Shown piece by piece: positions 63,647-64,000 of a stretch of 64,000 nucleotides of DNA (position 1 is the stretch's first letter; each line of letters opens with the position of its first letter). The DNA lies in contig CALHWB010000041.1 of the NCBI GenBank assembly GCA_938036835.1, positions 1 to 64,000 on the forward strand, given 5' to 3'. This DNA is from an uncultured Propionibacterium sp. GTDB lineage: Bacteria; Actinomycetota; Actinomycetes; Propionibacteriales; Propionibacteriaceae. A model generated the notes under the pieces. It was given only the letters and a program-made list of their open reading frames with translations. It had not been told where the DNA came from and searched no databases. The position numbers were made by a program, and so were the translations under genes.

Positions 63647-64000
63647 ATGAGCGAAGAACAGGAAAGGGAAGCCCGCTTCGAGCGATTGCGTGCCGAGCTG
63701 GCGACCATGGACGACGAGGCGTTGAAGGCCAGATTCTGGGCACTGTGCGAGCAGGTGATGACTCCGATCGTCGAACTGGCCCGCACCCACACCTCACCCT
63801 CGATCGAGCGTGCCGTGCTGCTGCGCATGGGCGTGGACTCGGTGACCACCCATTCGGTGGTCGAGAACGTCTACCAGGCGGGCCTGCTCGGTAAGGGGGC
63901 CGGCCACGCGGTGTGGCGGCTCGCCAAGCGCGATGGGATATCGATCCCCGAAGCCGCAGCCCGGATAGCTGCCGATTCTGGCGTACTCGCCGGCCTGTTC
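63647..64000 (+). CDS. oraS: D-ornithine 4,5-aminomutase, small subunit (cut by window edge)
   Basis: Small subunit of the B12- and PLP-dependent mutase that converts D-ornithine to 2,4-diaminopentanoate, the step before Ord. The 118 residues seen include the family motif ARTHTSPSIERAVLLRMG and KGAGHAVWRLAKRDG. The known subunit is about 121 aa, so only a few codons are missing. ATG 63647 has GAGGAGGACAAAG upstream. The large subunit oraE should follow outside the window. Confidence 0.92.
   Translation, partial: MSEEQEREARFERLRAELATMDDEALKARFWALCEQVMTPIVELARTHTSPSIERAVLLRMGVDSVTTHSVVENVYQAGLLGKGAGHAVWRLAKRDGISIPEAAARIAADSGVLAGLF

Overview
The window is a high-GC chromosome segment from an actinobacterium. 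The evidence is WhiB2, DUF3499, DUF5719, DUF3039, DUF3618, MurT/GatD, GTG/TTG starts, and a gene order from LCP protein through mannose-1-phosphate guanylyltransferase, WhiB, phosphomannomutase and TobH-like protein to S-adenosylhomocysteinase that resembles the mycobacterial block around whiB2. The sdhCAB-type succinate dehydrogenase/fumarate reductase and an ornithine fermentation cluster suggest a facultative or anaerobic, Propionibacteriaceae-like host. That placement is inference.

Layout. 0-4.3 kb: a minus-strand operon of sensor kinase, NarL-type regulator and ABC-2 exporter, with a palindrome in front. 4.3-24 kb: envelope glycan and sugar-nucleotide genes (LCP, ManC, large GT2, DUF5719, phosphomannomutase, TobH-like), whiB2 and ahcY, interrupted at 14.3-16.0 kb by a decayed sugar-uptake locus, then a molybdate import operon (HTH-TOBE regulator, modABC). 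24-40 kb: MFS permease, Ser/Thr kinase, malQ, NAD salvage (pncA, pncB), clpS-DUF2017-murI, three tandem DUF4177-like small genes (one broken), and the housekeeping run rph-rdgB-thyA-folA-dinB. 40-47 kb: accessory in character, with a P450, tRNA-Leu, bcp, GroES-like gene, tRNA-Lys, a compact type VII-style toxin operon, a frameshifted membrane gene and a decayed tRNA-Leu copy. 47-58 kb: two transporters, a TspO-like membrane protein, murT-gatD and sdhCAB. 58-64 kb: alanine racemase, a double-length Lrp-type regulator, a 450-bp gap with a series of RNA hairpins, then ord-ortA-ortB-oraS, cut by the window edge.

How the genes work together. The ornithine genes cleave 2,4-diaminopentanoate to ammonia, acetyl-CoA and D-alanine; the neighbouring alanine racemase could pass D-alanine on to L-alanine and pyruvate, and the Lrp-type protein is the obvious candidate regulator. 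The toxin operon has the parts of a type VII-exported nuclease module (YbaB-like protein, WXG100/EspC-like protein, CpnT-N-like domain, restriction-fold toxin, probable immunity protein) with no secretion machinery in view. The findings most worth following are that operon, the structured leader before ord, and the tandem DUF4177-like genes.
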